From the NCBI GenBank assembly GCA_020860605.1, contig JAJBTZ010000090.1:1-64000 (forward strand): a stretch of DNA of 64,000 bases, in the 5' to 3' direction. Each line of letters begins with the position of its first letter. The stretch's first letter is position 1. Origin of the DNA: Ruminococcus sp. (GTDB lineage Bacteria > Bacillota > Clostridia > Oscillospirales > Ruminococcaceae). This document shows, in pieces, positions 49,728 through 59,586 of the stretch. Under the pieces are notes generated by a model that saw nothing but the letters and a program-made list of their open reading frames with translations, did not search any database and was not told the origin of the DNA. The translations under genes and the position numbers were made by a program.

Positions 49728-50996
49728 ATGAATTCACCGCTTGCTGATAAGATAAGGCCGAAAACGCTTGACGATGTAGTCGGCCAGACTCATTTACTGG
49801 GCAAAAACAAGCCCTTAAGAAGAATAATCGACAGCGGACATATCCCCAACATGATTTTCTATGGTCCCTCTGGAATAGGGAAGACCACTGTTGCAAGAAT
49901 TATCGCTGATAATACCAACATGAGAATGTATAAGCTAAATGGTACATCAGCCTCTGTTCAGGATATCAAGGACATAATCGCTGATGCCGATTCTCTTTTC
50001 GGCTATAACGGAATTCTTCTGTACTTAGATGAGATCCAGTATCTCAACAAGAAGCAACAGCAGTCGCTCCTTGAATACATTGAAAACGGAAAAATCACTC
50101 TAATATCTTCAACTACTGAAAACCCCTATTTCTCAGTTTACAATGCCATTATCAGCCGTTCCACCGTCTTCGAATTTCTGCCGGTGCCTCCTGACGAAAT
50201 AGCTCCAGCAATCGAGCGGGCTTTCCAGATTTCTGCCGATGAAATGGGGAAGAAGCTTCGCCTCGAAGGCGGAGTTATCGAACACATTGCTCATGGCTGC
50301 GGTGGAGACGTCAGAAAGTCAATAAATACGGTTGAGCTGTGTATCCTGTCTGCTGATATGAAGGAAGACTGCATCACAGTAACTCTCGAAAACGCCAAGC
50401 TTCTCACACAAAGGAGTAATATGCGATATGACCGTGACGGCGATGAGCACTATAACATTCTGTCAGCTCTTCAGAAATCCATCCGTGGCTCCGACGAAAA
50501 CGCTGCTCTTCACTATGCTGCAAGGCTTATGGAAGCAGGGGACATAATTTCACTTTCAAGAAGGCTTCTTGTAATAGCTTGTGAAGACGTCGGACTTGCA
50601 TATCCTCAGGCAATTTCGATCGTCAAGGCCTGTGTCGACAGCGCAATGCAGTTAGGCCTTCCAGAAGCAAGACTTCCGCTTGCAGAAGCGGTAATCCTTC
50701 TTGCAACTGCCCCGAAATCAAATAGTGGAATCTGTGCTATTGATGAAGCATTAGCTGATATCAGAGCTGGTGATGCAGGAGATATCCCAAGCTACCTTCA
50801 GGACGGTCACTATGCCGGCTCAAAAGAGCTCGGCAAAGCTCAGGGCTATAAATATCCTCATTCCTATCCTAATTCATGGGTTGAGCAGCAGTATCTGCCG
50901 GACAATCTCAAGGACAGAAAGTATTACACCTATGGTGACAACAAGACCGAACAGGCTGCCAAGGAGTATTGGGAGAAAATTAAGGGCAAAAAATAA
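49728..50996 (+). CDS. rarA: replication-associated recombination protein A (MgsA/RarA)
   Basis: 422 residues, AAA+ clamp-loader-like ATPase. NSPLADKIRPKTLDDVVGQ, Walker A YGPSGIGKTTVARI, Walker B LYLDEIQYLNKKQQ, sensor STTENP and the C-terminal CEDVGLAYPQA tetramer domain. It acts at stalled replication forks. ATG 49728 is 7 bases after AAAGGGG; upstream in-frame codons overlap the clpX terminator. Confidence 0.95.
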   Translation: MNSPLADKIRPKTLDDVVGQTHLLGKNKPLRRIIDSGHIPNMIFYGPSGIGKTTVARIIADNTNMRMYKLNGTSASVQDIKDIIADADSLFGYNGILLYLDEIQYLNKKQQQSLLEYIENGKITLISSTTENPYFSVYNAIISRSTVFEFLPVPPDEIAPAIERAFQISADEMGKKLRLEGGVIEHIAHGCGGDVRKSINTVELCILSADMKEDCITVTLENAKLLTQRSNMRYDRDGDEHYNILSALQKSIRGSDENAALHYAARLMEAGDIISLSRRLLVIACEDVGLAYPQAISIVKACVDSAMQLGLPEARLPLAEAVILLATAPKSNSGICAIDEALADIRAGDAGDIPSYLQDGHYAGSKELGKAQGYKYPHSYPNSWVEQQYLPDNLKDRKYYTYGDNKTEQAAKEYWEKIKGKK

Positions 50997-51001
50997 AAGC
51001 C

Positions 51002-51916
51002 TTACTGAAATACCGTTTCTATAAGCCGTGATGATCTTTCAGGTGAATATTGCCAGCGTTTGATTATACCGTCGGTAATAAAATATCGGTTTTCAAACCG
51101 AATTGGTGTATCGGAAACGTCAACGATTATGAGCTTTATCTTCATCTTTTCCGGGTTTATTGACTTGATATAAACGCTTGCTGTCTGACCTACTTCAACG
51201 CCTTCCTTTGGCTCCGCAAGGCCAGCTAAATTCGGAGCAAGTTCAACGAAAATCCCGTAGCTCTCAACGCTTCTTACAATTCCAGGGACAGTCTCGCCAG
51301 CCGAGAACATCTCAGCGTTCTCTTTCCAACTGCCTAAAAGCTCTTTATGCGATATGTAGAACTTATCCGCATCAGTGCCTTTATATACCACCTTTATACT
51401 CTCACCGAGAGTGAATCTGTCAGCAGGGGAGGATATTCTCGATACTGAGATCTCATCAATTGGTATCATCGATGGGATTCCGCAGCCGATATCCACAAAG
51501 CAGCCGAACTGCTCAATATGAGTTACCCTTGCATCGATAATCTCACCACTTGAAAGCTTTGAAAGATATTCTGAAATGCACTTTTCCTGAGCCTTCCTTC
51601 GTGAAAGAATAGCTGTTTTTCCTTGATTTTCAGTAAAGCCATCAACCATGAACATAACAGGTCTTCCGACTCTTGAAATTATAGCGATATCCTTTGTTTT
51701 GCCCTCGCTGATGCCTATGGCACATTCCTCCCTTGGAATCAATGCATTCATGCAGGGCAGATTTACAATGAGATCATGTGAAGCTGTACACATGTCTGCC
51801 TTTGCTTCTAAGATTGTTTCGTTATCCATCGCTTTTCTGAGCCCTTCAACAGAGCGTAAATATTCGAGATTTTCTGACCTTTTTATCAGATAGCCCTCCG
51901 GCGGAAATTTTATCAT
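51002..51916 (-). CDS. S1 RNA-binding domain protein (RpsA-like)
   Basis: 304 residues with an incomplete first OB fold and at least two S1 domains: GEIIDARVTHIEQFGCFVDIG and GETVPGIVRSVESYGIFVELAP. The C-terminus is longer than in typical S1-like proteins. It resembles Clostridial partial S1 homologues that bind mRNA; the exact role is unknown. Convergent with rarA, 5 bases apart. Confidence 0.88.
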   Translation of the reverse strand: MIKFPPEGYLIKRSENLEYLRSVEGLRKAMDNETILEAKADMCTASHDLIVNLPCMNALIPREECAIGISEGKTKDIAIISRVGRPVMFMVDGFTENQGKTAILSRRKAQEKCISEYLSKLSSGEIIDARVTHIEQFGCFVDIGCGIPSMIPIDEISVSRISSPADRFTLGESIKVVYKGTDADKFYISHKELLGSWKENAEMFSAGETVPGIVRSVESYGIFVELAPNLAGLAEPKEGVEVGQTASVYIKSINPEKMKIKLIIVDVSDTPIRFENRYFITDGIIKRWQYSPERSSRLIETVFQ

Positions 51917-52003
51917 TATGGCGCCTTCCTTTCCCTATCGGTATACGACTGTTAAATAATATGTCAATCGGGATTTTTATAGACCTATAAGGAAAGTTCA
52001 ATA

Positions 52004-52032
52004 TTGCGAAGTTCGGAATACTGTGCTATAAT
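52004..52032 (+). promoter_or_regulatory. sigma-A promoter for the DUF951-prfA operon
   Basis: TTGCGA (52004-52009), 17 bp, TATAAT (52027-52032). Confidence 0.7.
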
Positions 52033-52068
52033 AACATGTTGACTATGAATAAGTCTGGAGGCAGGAAT

Positions 52069-52260
52069 ATGGACATAAGAAAAGGCGACGTTCTCACGAT
52101 GAAGAAACCGCATCCTTGTGGTTCCAATAAAATGAGGGTCCTCCGTTCTGGAATGGACTTTAAGCTTAAGTGTGAGGGCTGTGGGCATGAGTTCATGATA
52201 TTAAGATCCAAAGCCGAAAAGAACGTCAAAAGCATCAACACAGACGAAAGAGAAATATAA
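52069..52260 (+). CDS. DUF951 family small protein
   Basis: 63 residues: MDIRKGDVLTMKKPHPCGS, LRSGMDFKLKCEGCGHEFM. The HPCG and CEGCG pairs suggest one zinc site; function unknown (COG4481). ATG 52069 follows TGGAGG; an upstream in-frame ATG lacks one. First gene of the operon. Confidence 0.9.
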   Translation: MDIRKGDVLTMKKPHPCGSNKMRVLRSGMDFKLKCEGCGHEFMILRSKAEKNVKSINTDEREI

Positions 52261-52283
52261 GATTCAATAAAGGATTGATATGA

Positions 52284-53360
52284 ATGCTTGAAAAATTAGC
52301 TGCACTGCTCGACAGATACAACGAAATAAATGAGCGATTAATGCAGCCGGAAGTAGCTGGAAGTGGTGAGCTCTACAGAAGCTTGATGAAGGAGTACAAC
52401 CAGCTCACACCTATAATAGATATGTATAAGGCTTATCTCAAAGCAGAAGAAGCCAAGTCTGAGGCGGAGGAACTTTTAAAAAACGAGTCCGACCCTGATT
52501 TCAAAGCGATGGCTGAGGAACAGCTTAAAGAAGCGAAAGAGGAAATCGCAGAAACAACCGAGCAGCTCAAGCTTCTCCTTCTCCCAAAGGATCCTAACGA
52601 TTCAAGAAACGTTATTATAGAAATTCGTGCCGGTGCTGGTGGAGAGGAAGCAGCACTCTTTGCAGGTTCGCTTTTCAGAATGTACACCATGTATTCTGAC
52701 ACCAAGAGATGGAAAACCGAGGTCTTAGGCGCCAACAGAACCGAGCTTGGAGGCTTCAAGGAGGTTTCGTTCTCCGTTGAGGGGGAAGGAGCGTACTCAA
52801 GGTTCAAGTATGAAAGCGGTGTTCATCGCGTTCAGAGGGTTCCCGAGACCGAGTCCCAGGGGAGAATCCAGACCTCGACAGCTACGGTTGCAGTTCTCCC
52901 AGAAGCTGAAAATGTCGAGCTGAATATCGACGATAAAGACCTGAAGATAGACGTTTTCAGAGCATCTGGTGCTGGTGGCCAGCATATAAACAAGACCGAA
53001 TCGGCGGTAAGAATCACTCATCTTCCGACTGGAATGGTAGTCGAATGTCAGGACGAGCGAAGTCAGCAGAAGAACAAGGACAGAGCTATGAAGGTCCTTT
53101 GCTCGAGGCTTCTTGAAATGAAGCAGGAGGAGCAGGAAAAGGCCATTGCTGGTGAACGCCGTTCTCAGATAGGAACTGGCGACCGCTCCGAGAGAATAAG
53201 AACATATAACTTCCCCGAGGGAAGAGTGAGCGATCACAGAATTGGCCTGACTCTTTACAAGCTCGATTCTATACTAAATGGAGATTTGGACGAGGTGATT
53301 GACTCGCTTGCAACAGCCGATCAGGCTGCAAAGCTTGCCAGGCAAGCGGGTGAAATATGA
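52284..53360 (+). CDS. prfA: peptide chain release factor 1
   Basis: 358 residues. [18 protein letters not shown], the GGQ loop [18 protein letters not shown] (around residue 230) and [21 protein letters not shown] are typical. It recognises UAA and UAG. The stop overlaps the next start (ATGA). The prmC gene that often follows is absent. Confidence 0.97.
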   Translation: MLEKLAALLDRYNEINERLMQPEVAGSGELYRSLMKEYNQLTPIIDMYKAYLKAEEAKSEAEELLKNESDPDFKAMAEEQLKEAKEEIAETTEQLKLLLLPKDPNDSRNVIIEIRAGAGGEEAALFAGSLFRMYTMYSDTKRWKTEVLGANRTELGGFKEVSFSVEGEGAYSRFKYESGVHRVQRVPETESQGRIQTSTATVAVLPEAENVELNIDDKDLKIDVFRASGAGGQHINKTESAVRITHLPTGMVVECQDERSQQKNKDRAMKVLCSRLLEMKQEEQEKAIAGERRSQIGTGDRSERIRTYNFPEGRVSDHRIGLTLYKLDSILNGDLDEVIDSLATADQAAKLARQAGEI

Positions 53361-54370
53361 TGGAAACGCTTTTATTAGGGACATCTGACAGCGATATATT
53401 CAAGGCAGCAGAGCTGATAAAACAAGGCGAAGTGGTTGCGATCCCGACTGAAACGGTCTATGGACTTGCTGCAAACGCTTTCGATGAAGACGCCGTCAGA
53501 AAGATATTCCAGGCGAAGAATCGCCCCTGCGATAACCCCTTGATTGTTCATATTTGCAGATTTGACATGGTCTATGACATCGCCGAAAGCGTGCCAGAGC
53601 TTGCTTATAAGTGTGCTGAACTCTTCTGGCCAGGGCCTCTGACTATGATCATGCCGAAGAAGGACGCTATTCCTCTTGTAACAAGCGGAGGCCTTGACAC
53701 TGTCGGGATTAGATTTCCTTCGAATCCTATAGCACAGAAGATAATTTCAGAATGTGGCCTTCCTCTTGCAGCACCATCAGCAAATCTTTCCGGCAGCCCA
53801 AGCCCAACTAATGCTCAGAGAGTATTCGAAGACATGTCTGGCAGGATTGCTGCCATCGTTGACGGCGGAGAATCGGATGTCGGAGTTGAATCCACAGTCA
53901 TTACTTTTGAGAATGACGGCATCAGAATCCTTCGCCCAGGAGGAATTTCACGGGAGGACTTGCTGAGAGTTTGTGACAACGTGATAATTGACGAAGGCGT
54001 TTCGGCAAAGCTTCCGAGTGGCACTGTTGCCCGCTCGCCGGGAATGAAGTATAAGCACTATTCGCCGAAAGCGGATGTGATACTTATCGACAGCGACGTT
54101 GAGAGCTTCGGAAAGTATGTTGCTGAAAATAAGACTGAAAACACATATTGCCTCTTGTTTGACGAAGATGAAGCAGTTGAGGGAGTGCCTTTTCTCACTT
54201 ATGGCGACGACTCGATAGAACAGGCTCATAACCTTTTCGAAAGGCTTAGGCAGTTCGATGAGATGGGTGCCGAGCGAGTTTATGCAAGATGCCCTGAACG
54301 CTCAGGAGTAGGGCTTGCCGTATACAACAGAATCCTTCGTTCAGCAGGGTTCAACCTCATAAAGCTTTAA
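53357..54370 (+). CDS. tsaC: L-threonylcarbamoyladenylate synthase (Sua5 type)
   Basis: 337 residues. N-terminal YrdC domain: [68 protein letters not shown] linker and a C-terminal Sua5 domain follow, so it is the longer Sua5 form (sometimes called ywlC). It makes threonylcarbamoyl-AMP for the t6A base of tRNA. Coupled to prfA by ATGA. Confidence 0.95.
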   Translation: MMETLLLGTSDSDIFKAAELIKQGEVVAIPTETVYGLAANAFDEDAVRKIFQAKNRPCDNPLIVHICRFDMVYDIAESVPELAYKCAELFWPGPLTMIMPKKDAIPLVTSGGLDTVGIRFPSNPIAQKIISECGLPLAAPSANLSGSPSPTNAQRVFEDMSGRIAAIVDGGESDVGVESTVITFENDGIRILRPGGISREDLLRVCDNVIIDEGVSAKLPSGTVARSPGMKYKHYSPKADVILIDSDVESFGKYVAENKTENTYCLLFDEDEAVEGVPFLTYGDDSIEQAHNLFERLRQFDEMGAERVYARCPERSGVGLAVYNRILRSAGFNLIKL

Positions 54371-54386
54371 GATTGGAGACTAACCG

Positions 54387-55016
54387 ATGGGACTATTTGA
54401 ATCGGAAAACTTAAGAATAATAGGCCTCACCGGGCAAAGCGGTGCTGGAAAGTCTACCGTCAGCGGAATTTTCTCTGAAGAAGGCTTCCCGACAATCAAT
54501 GCCGACGAGATATCGCATATGGTCTCTAAAAATCAGGACTTCTTAGGCGAAGTGAGAAAGCTTTTCCCTGACTGTGTGACTGAAAATGGTCTCGAAAGAC
54601 AAAAGCTGGCAGGAATAGTCTTCTGCGACAGCGAGAAGCTGGGGGCTTATACAGACTTAATTTTTCCGTACATATCGAGAGAGATTTTCAGACGGATTGA
54701 AGCCTATAAATCCGAAGGCAAGAGCCTTATTCTCCTCGATGCTCCAACTCTATTTGAAAGCGGCCTCGATGATATTTGCTCGTCTGTAGTCAGCGTTATC
54801 GCTCCGATGGAGCTGAAAATCCAAAGAGTTTTAGAGCGCGATGGAATCCCTGTTGAGATGGTCCGTTCAAGGCTCGGCTCCCAGAAATCGGACGACATGT
54901 TTATTAGCAAATCACAGTTCACTATAGTTAACAATTCAGATATTGAAAGCCTACGGGAAAAAACTCTCAGCGTTATAGAAGAATTAAGGCGGTTATATAC
55001 AGATGAATGTAATTAA
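54387..55016 (+). CDS. coaE: dephospho-CoA kinase
   Basis: 209 residues. Walker A IIGLTGQSGAGKSTVSGIF, INADEISHMV, FPYISREIFRRIE and LLDAPTLFESG. Last step of CoA synthesis. The stop lies 14 bases into the lytic transglycosylase gene, implying coupling. Confidence 0.95.
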   Translation: MGLFESENLRIIGLTGQSGAGKSTVSGIFSEEGFPTINADEISHMVSKNQDFLGEVRKLFPDCVTENGLERQKLAGIVFCDSEKLGAYTDLIFPYISREIFRRIEAYKSEGKSLILLDAPTLFESGLDDICSSVVSVIAPMELKIQRVLERDGIPVEMVRSRLGSQKSDDMFISKSQFTIVNNSDIESLREKTLSVIEELRRLYTDECN

Positions 55017-55566
55017 GAGAATAGGCGCTTTTATTCTGCTGATACTGTTTGTCTGTTTCTTGGGAGCGTTTCTGTTCGGCTACATGCCATACTGGTTTGG
55101 CCAGGAAAGCTATCGGACCGACTATCAGGAGATAGTTGAGAAGTACAGCGAAGAATTCGGAATCGACGAAGCATTCGTCTTCGCAGTAATCAAGACAGAG
55201 TCAAACTTTGATCCAAGTGCTGTTTCAGACGCGGGGGCAATAGGCCTCATGCAGATTATGGAGGACTCCTTCGACTGGGTGAGCTCAAAGCTCAGCGAAA
55301 GTGAATTGACATATGAAGACATGTTCACGCCCGAATACAGCATCATGTATGGGTCCTATATGCTGTCGTTCTTATATGAGAGATATGGTAGCTATGAGCT
55401 TGCAGCTGCTGCATATCATTCGGGAATCGGAGAAGTCGACAGCTGGATAGAGGAGGGGACTGTTTCCCTTGAAAATCCCGATATTGCGGACTTTGAGGGA
55501 AGCAATACCCGACACTATGTCAGAAAGATAATGAAAGCATACTCAAGATATTCTGAGATTTTATAG
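55003..55566 (+). CDS. lytic transglycosylase (SLT domain)
   Basis: 187 residues. N-terminal TM anchor (IGAFILLILFVCFLGAFLFGY), then SLT motif VFAVIKTESNFDPSAVSDAGAIGLMQIM with catalytic Glu in KTES and the AAYHSGIGEVDSWI block. It cleaves peptidoglycan. It may remodel the wall in growth or sporulation; the nearby spo cluster is suggestive only. Confidence 0.92.
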   Translation: MNVIKRIGAFILLILFVCFLGAFLFGYMPYWFGQESYRTDYQEIVEKYSEEFGIDEAFVFAVIKTESNFDPSAVSDAGAIGLMQIMEDSFDWVSSKLSESELTYEDMFTPEYSIMYGSYMLSFLYERYGSYELAAAAYHSGIGEVDSWIEEGTVSLENPDIADFEGSNTRHYVRKIMKAYSRYSEIL

Positions 55567-55582
55567 AAAGGATGATATTATC

Positions 55583-57001
55583 ATGTCAGAAGTAAAAAAC
55601 GAAAAAGAAAAGTCAGTTGGTAAGGCACTTCAGGAGAAGCTCTTTACCCAGAAGAAGAACGGTTTGCTCAAGATAAGCGACCAGGAGAAGGAGGCTGTTG
55701 ACAGCTTCTGCGAAGGCTACAAGAGCTTCCTCGACAGCTCCAAGACCGAACGTGAAGCTACAGACACAGCTATCAAGCTTGCGGTTGCTAATGGCTTCAA
55801 GGAGTACGACCCGAAGAAGGCTTATTCCGCAGGCGAGAAGGTCTACTGGAACAACCATGGCAAGAGCATTGTTCTCTGTGTATTTGGTACCGAGCCTCTT
55901 GAGAACGGTGTCAAGATTGCAGCAGCTCATATCGATTCCCCAAGACTCGACTTAAAGCAGCACCCTGTTTACGAGTCAAACGAGCTTTGCCTGTTCAAGA
56001 CTCACTACTATGGTGGTATCAGAAAGTACCAGTGGCCCACCATCCCGCTTGCTCTTCACGGCGTTATCTGCAAGGCAAACGGCGAGAAGGTTACCGTTAC
56101 AGTTGGTGAGGACGAGACTGATCCTATCTTCATAATCACCGACCTCCTTCCGCATCTTGCTCAGGAGCAGTCAAAGAGAACTCTTGGCGACGGCATCAGA
56201 GGCGAAGAACTCAACGTTCTCATCGGCTCCCGTCCCTTCAACGACGATGAAGTTTCCGAGAAGGTCAAGCTCAATGTTCTTTCAATTCTCTTCGAGAAAT
56301 ACGGCATAGTTGAGGACGACTTCATCTCAGCTGAGCTCGAAATCGTTCCTACCTTCAAGGCAAGAGATGTCGGCTTCGACAGAGGACTCATCGCTGCTTA
56401 TGGACAGGATGACAGATCCTGTGCTTACACCGCTCTCGAGGCAATCCTTGATTGCGAGAACCCGACGACCACCTGCGTCACTGTTCTCACCGATAAAGAA
56501 GAAATCGGAAGCATGGGCAACACAGGACTTCAGAGCCGCTATCTTGAAGACTTCATCTTCCACATCGCAAAGAATGCTGGAACCGATGCTCCCACGGTTT
56601 TATCTCATTCCTCCTGCCTCTCTGCTGATGTTTCCGCAGCGTTCGATCCCACCTTTCCTGAAGTTAACGAGCCGAGAAATGCTTCCTATTGCAACTATGG
56701 CGTTGCAATGTGCAAGTTCACTGGTTCCAGAGGAAAGAGTGGCTGTAACGACGCCCATGCTGAATTTGTTTCCCACGTCAGAAATATCTTCGATTCAAAT
56801 GATGTTATCTGGCAGACCTGCGAATTAGGCAGAGTTGACCTTGGCGGTGGCGGAACTGTTGCTGCATATGTAGCAAACTTAGGCATTGATGTTGTCGATG
56901 TCGGAGTTCCCGTTCTCTCGATGCATTCTCCTTATGAAGTCACTGCTAAGCTTGACGTTTACATGGCTTACAAGGGCTTCTCAGTATTCTTCAAGAACTG
57001 A
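55583..57001 (+). CDS. M18 family aminopeptidase
   Basis: 472 residues. Zinc ligands in AAHIDSPRLDLKQ, YGQDDRSCAYTALE, TDKEEIGSMGNTGLQSRY, SCLSADVSAAFDPTFPEVNEP and VPVLSMHSPYEVTAK. M18 enzymes are large cytoplasmic metallo-aminopeptidases, often preferring acidic or neutral N-terminal residues. AGAAAGGA precedes the ATG. A terminator follows. Confidence 0.94.
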   Translation: MSEVKNEKEKSVGKALQEKLFTQKKNGLLKISDQEKEAVDSFCEGYKSFLDSSKTEREATDTAIKLAVANGFKEYDPKKAYSAGEKVYWNNHGKSIVLCVFGTEPLENGVKIAAAHIDSPRLDLKQHPVYESNELCLFKTHYYGGIRKYQWPTIPLALHGVICKANGEKVTVTVGEDETDPIFIITDLLPHLAQEQSKRTLGDGIRGEELNVLIGSRPFNDDEVSEKVKLNVLSILFEKYGIVEDDFISAELEIVPTFKARDVGFDRGLIAAYGQDDRSCAYTALEAILDCENPTTTCVTVLTDKEEIGSMGNTGLQSRYLEDFIFHIAKNAGTDAPTVLSHSSCLSADVSAAFDPTFPEVNEPRNASYCNYGVAMCKFTGSRGKSGCNDAHAEFVSHVRNIFDSNDVIWQTCELGRVDLGGGGTVAAYVANLGIDVVDVGVPVLSMHSPYEVTAKLDVYMAYKGFSVFFKN

Positions 57002-57014
57002 TTACATAGCTTTA

Positions 57015-57050
57015 AAAAGGCTTCGCTTCACTGGCGGAGCCTTTATTTTT
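57015..57050 (+). terminator. terminator after the M18 peptidase gene
   Basis: AAAGGCTTCGC pairs with GCGGAGCCTTT around a 7-base loop, followed by ATTTTTATC. Confidence 0.8.
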
Positions 57051-57068
57051 ATCTCTGCTTGTACCATA

Positions 57069-57102
57069 TCCGACAAATTACGCGGACCAGCTGATATAGA
57101 AT
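57069..57102 (+). promoter_or_regulatory. candidate spoIIGA promoter with a Spo0A-like box
   Basis: TAGAAT at 57097-57102 is a fair -10. TCCGACA at 57069-57075 is the reverse of TGTCGGA, one base off the 0A box. In Bacillus spoIIG, 0A boxes lie near the -35. Weak by itself. Confidence 0.35.
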
Positions 57103-57118
57103 AAAACTGGTGACAGAC

Positions 57119-57907
57119 ATGAGCATTTATCTTGACACTCTCGTAATTGTTAACGCGTATATAACCTGGCTTACGCTGAGCCTGACTTCAAAGCTTTCGC
57201 ATCAGTATTCGCCTCCAATAAGAATGGCGATAGGTGCCTTTCTCGGCGGATTCTCAGCACTCATAATCATAATTCCAGAAAACATGGGCGTTATATTCCT
57301 GAAGATTATTTCGTTTGTAATAATTATCGTTGCTGCCTTCGTAAGAAAAGGCCTGAGCAGGCAGAGATTTCTGATTATCTGTGCTGAATTTTTAGGGGTG
57401 AACATTGTCTTCGGAGGGGCAGTGTATCTTCTTCAATCGCTTATGGGAGCTGATATCATCTACATAAATAATGCCTCGTTTTATTTCGATATATCCCTCG
57501 GCACTCTGATATTCTTCACCGCTGTGATTTACGTCCTGACAGTGATAATTTCAGGCCTTCTTGAGCGAAAAGCGGACAGGAACCATGCTTATCGGGTAAT
57601 GTTCGATTATGGTGGCACCAGTTACAGCTTCGATGGCGTTGCGGATACAGGAAACACAGTTACCGATTTATTCACTGGGAAACCAGTTATAATCTGTACT
57701 GGCTCAAATGAAAAGCCTGATTTCGAGCGATTTTCTGCTGTGCCGTATTCAACTATAGATGGCGAAGGGCTTCTTTATGCCTTTTCGCCAGATGAGCTTT
57801 ACATAGAGGATGAAACAGGGAAGAAGAAAACTGTAAATGCTCTCCTTGCCTTTACCGAAAGAGGAGAACGCCGTGCAGTATTCAATCCCGCAATTTTACA
57901 TGAATGA
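57119..57907 (+). CDS. spoIIGA: sigma-E processing peptidase SpoIIGA
   Basis: 262 residues. Five N-terminal TM helices ([21 protein letters not shown] and others) and a C-terminal aspartic-protease-like domain with [18 protein letters not shown] (catalytic Asp). It cleaves the pro-peptide of sigma-E after a signal from the forespore. ATG 57119 fits the MxIYLD start of the family; a GTG 9 bases earlier overlaps the weak ribosome site. The sigE gene starts 13 bases after the stop. Confidence 0.92.
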   Translation: MSIYLDTLVIVNAYITWLTLSLTSKLSHQYSPPIRMAIGAFLGGFSALIIIIPENMGVIFLKIISFVIIIVAAFVRKGLSRQRFLIICAEFLGVNIVFGGAVYLLQSLMGADIIYINNASFYFDISLGTLIFFTAVIYVLTVIISGLLERKADRNHAYRVMFDYGGTSYSFDGVADTGNTVTDLFTGKPVIICTGSNEKPDFERFSAVPYSTIDGEGLLYAFSPDELYIEDETGKKKTVNALLAFTERGERRAVFNPAILHE

Positions 57908-57920
57908 AAGGACCAAAGCC

Positions 57921-58634
57921 ATGAAAAAGCCGAAATTTTTGAGAGAAATCAGGATAAGAATTCTTAAGCTTTTAGGAAGAGCTTCGCCAGTTGACTATAT
58001 CAACGGCTCCGACACTCTTCCGCCACCACTAAAAGGCGAGGAAGAGAAACGAGTCTTTGAAATGCTCACAACGAATCCTAAGAAGGCAAGAGAAATCCTG
58101 ATTACTCATAATCTCAGACTTGTCGTATACATATCCAAAAAATTCGAATCCACAGGAATTGGAATAGAGGACTTGATTTCGATCGGGACAATCGGACTAA
58201 TCAAAGCTGTCAACACCTTCAATCCCGAAAAGAACATCAAGCTCGCAACTTATGCTTCAAGGTGCATCGAAAACGAAATACTCATGTACTTAAGAAAGAC
58301 CAATCAGCAGAAGAACGAGGTTTCAATAGATGAGCCACTCAATATCGACTGGGACGGAAACGAGCTTCTTCTGTCAGATGTTATTGGCACGGAGCCAGAC
58401 GAAGTCTATCAAAGAATAGAAGGCGAGACGGAGGTTCAGCTTCTCATAAAGGCGGTGGATTCACTTAATGGCAGGGAAAAGCTCATCATGCAGATGCGCT
58501 TCGGATTAAATGGTGGCAGGGAGATGACCCAGAAGGAAGTAGCAGATGTTGTAGGGATTTCACAGTCCTATATTTCAAGACTCGAAAAGCGAATTTTAAA
58601 AGAGCTCAGAAAAGAATTGGAGGCTATCTGCTGA
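57921..58634 (+). CDS. sigE: RNA polymerase sporulation sigma factor SigE
   Basis: 237 residues. Basic pro-sequence ([19 protein letters not shown]) up to [12 protein letters not shown], cleaved by SpoIIGA. Region 2: [37 protein letters not shown]; region 4: [25 protein letters not shown]. It drives early mother-cell genes, including spoIIID. ATG 57921 follows GAAAGGA. Confidence 0.96.
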   Translation: MKKPKFLREIRIRILKLLGRASPVDYINGSDTLPPPLKGEEEKRVFEMLTTNPKKAREILITHNLRLVVYISKKFESTGIGIEDLISIGTIGLIKAVNTFNPEKNIKLATYASRCIENEILMYLRKTNQQKNEVSIDEPLNIDWDGNELLLSDVIGTEPDEVYQRIEGETEVQLLIKAVDSLNGREKLIMQMRFGLNGGREMTQKEVADVVGISQSYISRLEKRILKELRKELEAIC

Positions 58635-58656
58635 CTTCTTTTTCCAGATAGCTTTT
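58623..58656 (+). terminator. partial terminator hairpin after sigE
   Basis: GCTATCTG pairs with CAGATAGC around a 14-base loop, followed by TTTT; read-through into sigG is plausible. Confidence 0.5.
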
Positions 58657-58659
58657 CCT

Positions 58660-58688
58660 GAATAGCAAAGATACACTCCGGCAATAAT
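58660..58688 (+). promoter_or_regulatory. sigma-F-like promoter for sigG
   Basis: GAATA (58660-58664), 15 bp, GGCAATAAT (58680-58688) fits GHATR-N15-GGNRANANT of sigma-F. The start site would fall about 58695, inside the inverted repeat. Confidence 0.6.
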
Positions 58689-58737
58689 GATATAAGATTT
58701 CCCATTTGGGAAGCATCAATCATTATTCGGAGTGTAT
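58671..58737 (+). promoter_or_regulatory. long inverted repeat that buries the sigG ribosome site
   Basis: ATACACTCCG (58671-58680) pairs with CGGAGTGTAT (58728-58737), and AATAATGAT (58683-58691) with ATCATTATT (58719-58727). An inner hairpin TTCCCA/TGGGAA lies at 58699-58712. The GGAGTG ribosome site is in the 3' arm. Confidence 0.8.
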
Positions 58738-58741
58738 ACTT

Positions 58742-59515
58742 ATGATGCAATACAGTAAGGTTGAGATAAGTGGAGTCAACACCCGTGACTTAAAGGTCCT
58801 GAGTGAAGACAAAAAGATGGAGCTTTTAGCAAAAGTAAAACAGGGTGACAAAAAGGCGAGGGACGAGCTTATTCGGGGAAACCTTCGCCTTGTTTTAAGC
58901 GTGATTCAGAAATTCATGTCAAGAGGGACACCTCCTGACGACTTGTTTCAGGTCGGCGTTGTCGGACTTATCAAGGCAATAGACAACTTCAACATGAACC
59001 TCGATGTGAAGTTTTCGACCTACGCCGTTCCAATGATAACAGGTGAACTTAGAAGATATCTTCGGGATGACAATTCCATAAGAGTCTCCCGTTCAACAAG
59101 AGATCTGGCTTACAGAGCAATGCAGGCAAAAGAGAGGCTGACAGCCTCAAGCGACACCGAGCCTACTGCCAGAGATATAGCAAAAGAGCTTGATGTGAAA
59201 GAATCAGAGGTCGTCTTTGCTCTTGAATCCATAAGTGACCCTGTTTCGATATACGAGCCGGTATATTCGAGCACAGGTGACACCCTCTATGTCCTTGACC
59301 AGCTCGGCGACAGCTCAAGCGATGAAGGCTGGATTGATGAATTATTGCTTCGCGAAGCGATAAAAATGCTCTCGGACAGGGAGAAAAATATTTTGTATCT
59401 CAGGTTCTATCAGGGCAAAACTCAGGTTGAAGTTGCAAACGAAATCGGAATATCCCAGGCGCAGATATCGAGAGTCGAAAAAAGTGCTCTGTCAAGGATA
59501 AAATCTAAGGTATAG
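58742..59515 (+). CDS. sigG: RNA polymerase sporulation sigma factor SigG
   Basis: 257 residues. YSKVEISGVNTRDLKVLS at the N-terminus, region 2 NLRLVLSVIQKFMSRGTPPDDLFQVGVVGLIKAIDNF, TYAVPMITGELRRYLRDDNSIRVSRS, and region 4 KTQVEVANEIGISQAQISRVEKSAL. Late forespore sigma factor. ATG 58742 is 4 bases after GGAGTGTA; ATG 58745 is also possible. Its translation from spoIIG read-through RNA is probably blocked by the inverted repeat upstream. Confidence 0.96.
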   Translation: MMQYSKVEISGVNTRDLKVLSEDKKMELLAKVKQGDKKARDELIRGNLRLVLSVIQKFMSRGTPPDDLFQVGVVGLIKAIDNFNMNLDVKFSTYAVPMITGELRRYLRDDNSIRVSRSTRDLAYRAMQAKERLTASSDTEPTARDIAKELDVKESEVVFALESISDPVSIYEPVYSSTGDTLYVLDQLGDSSSDEGWIDELLLREAIKMLSDREKNILYLRFYQGKTQVEVANEIGISQAQISRVEKSALSRIKSKV

Positions 59516-59518
59516 CTC

Positions 59519-59547
59519 TTGACAATTTTAATTTCCCGTGTTAAGAT
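59519..59547 (+). promoter_or_regulatory. sigma-A promoter for tyrS
   Basis: TTGACA (59519-59524), 17 bp, TAAGAT (59542-59547). Confidence 0.75.
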
Positions 59548-59586
59548 GGTTTATCTACTACAAAGAGATGAAACGAGGAAATTATA

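Noticed and set aside
59548-59586. T-box leader before tyrS
   Set aside because: Only about 40 bases separate the -10 and the start codon, too short for a T-box; no T-box sequence or specifier stem.
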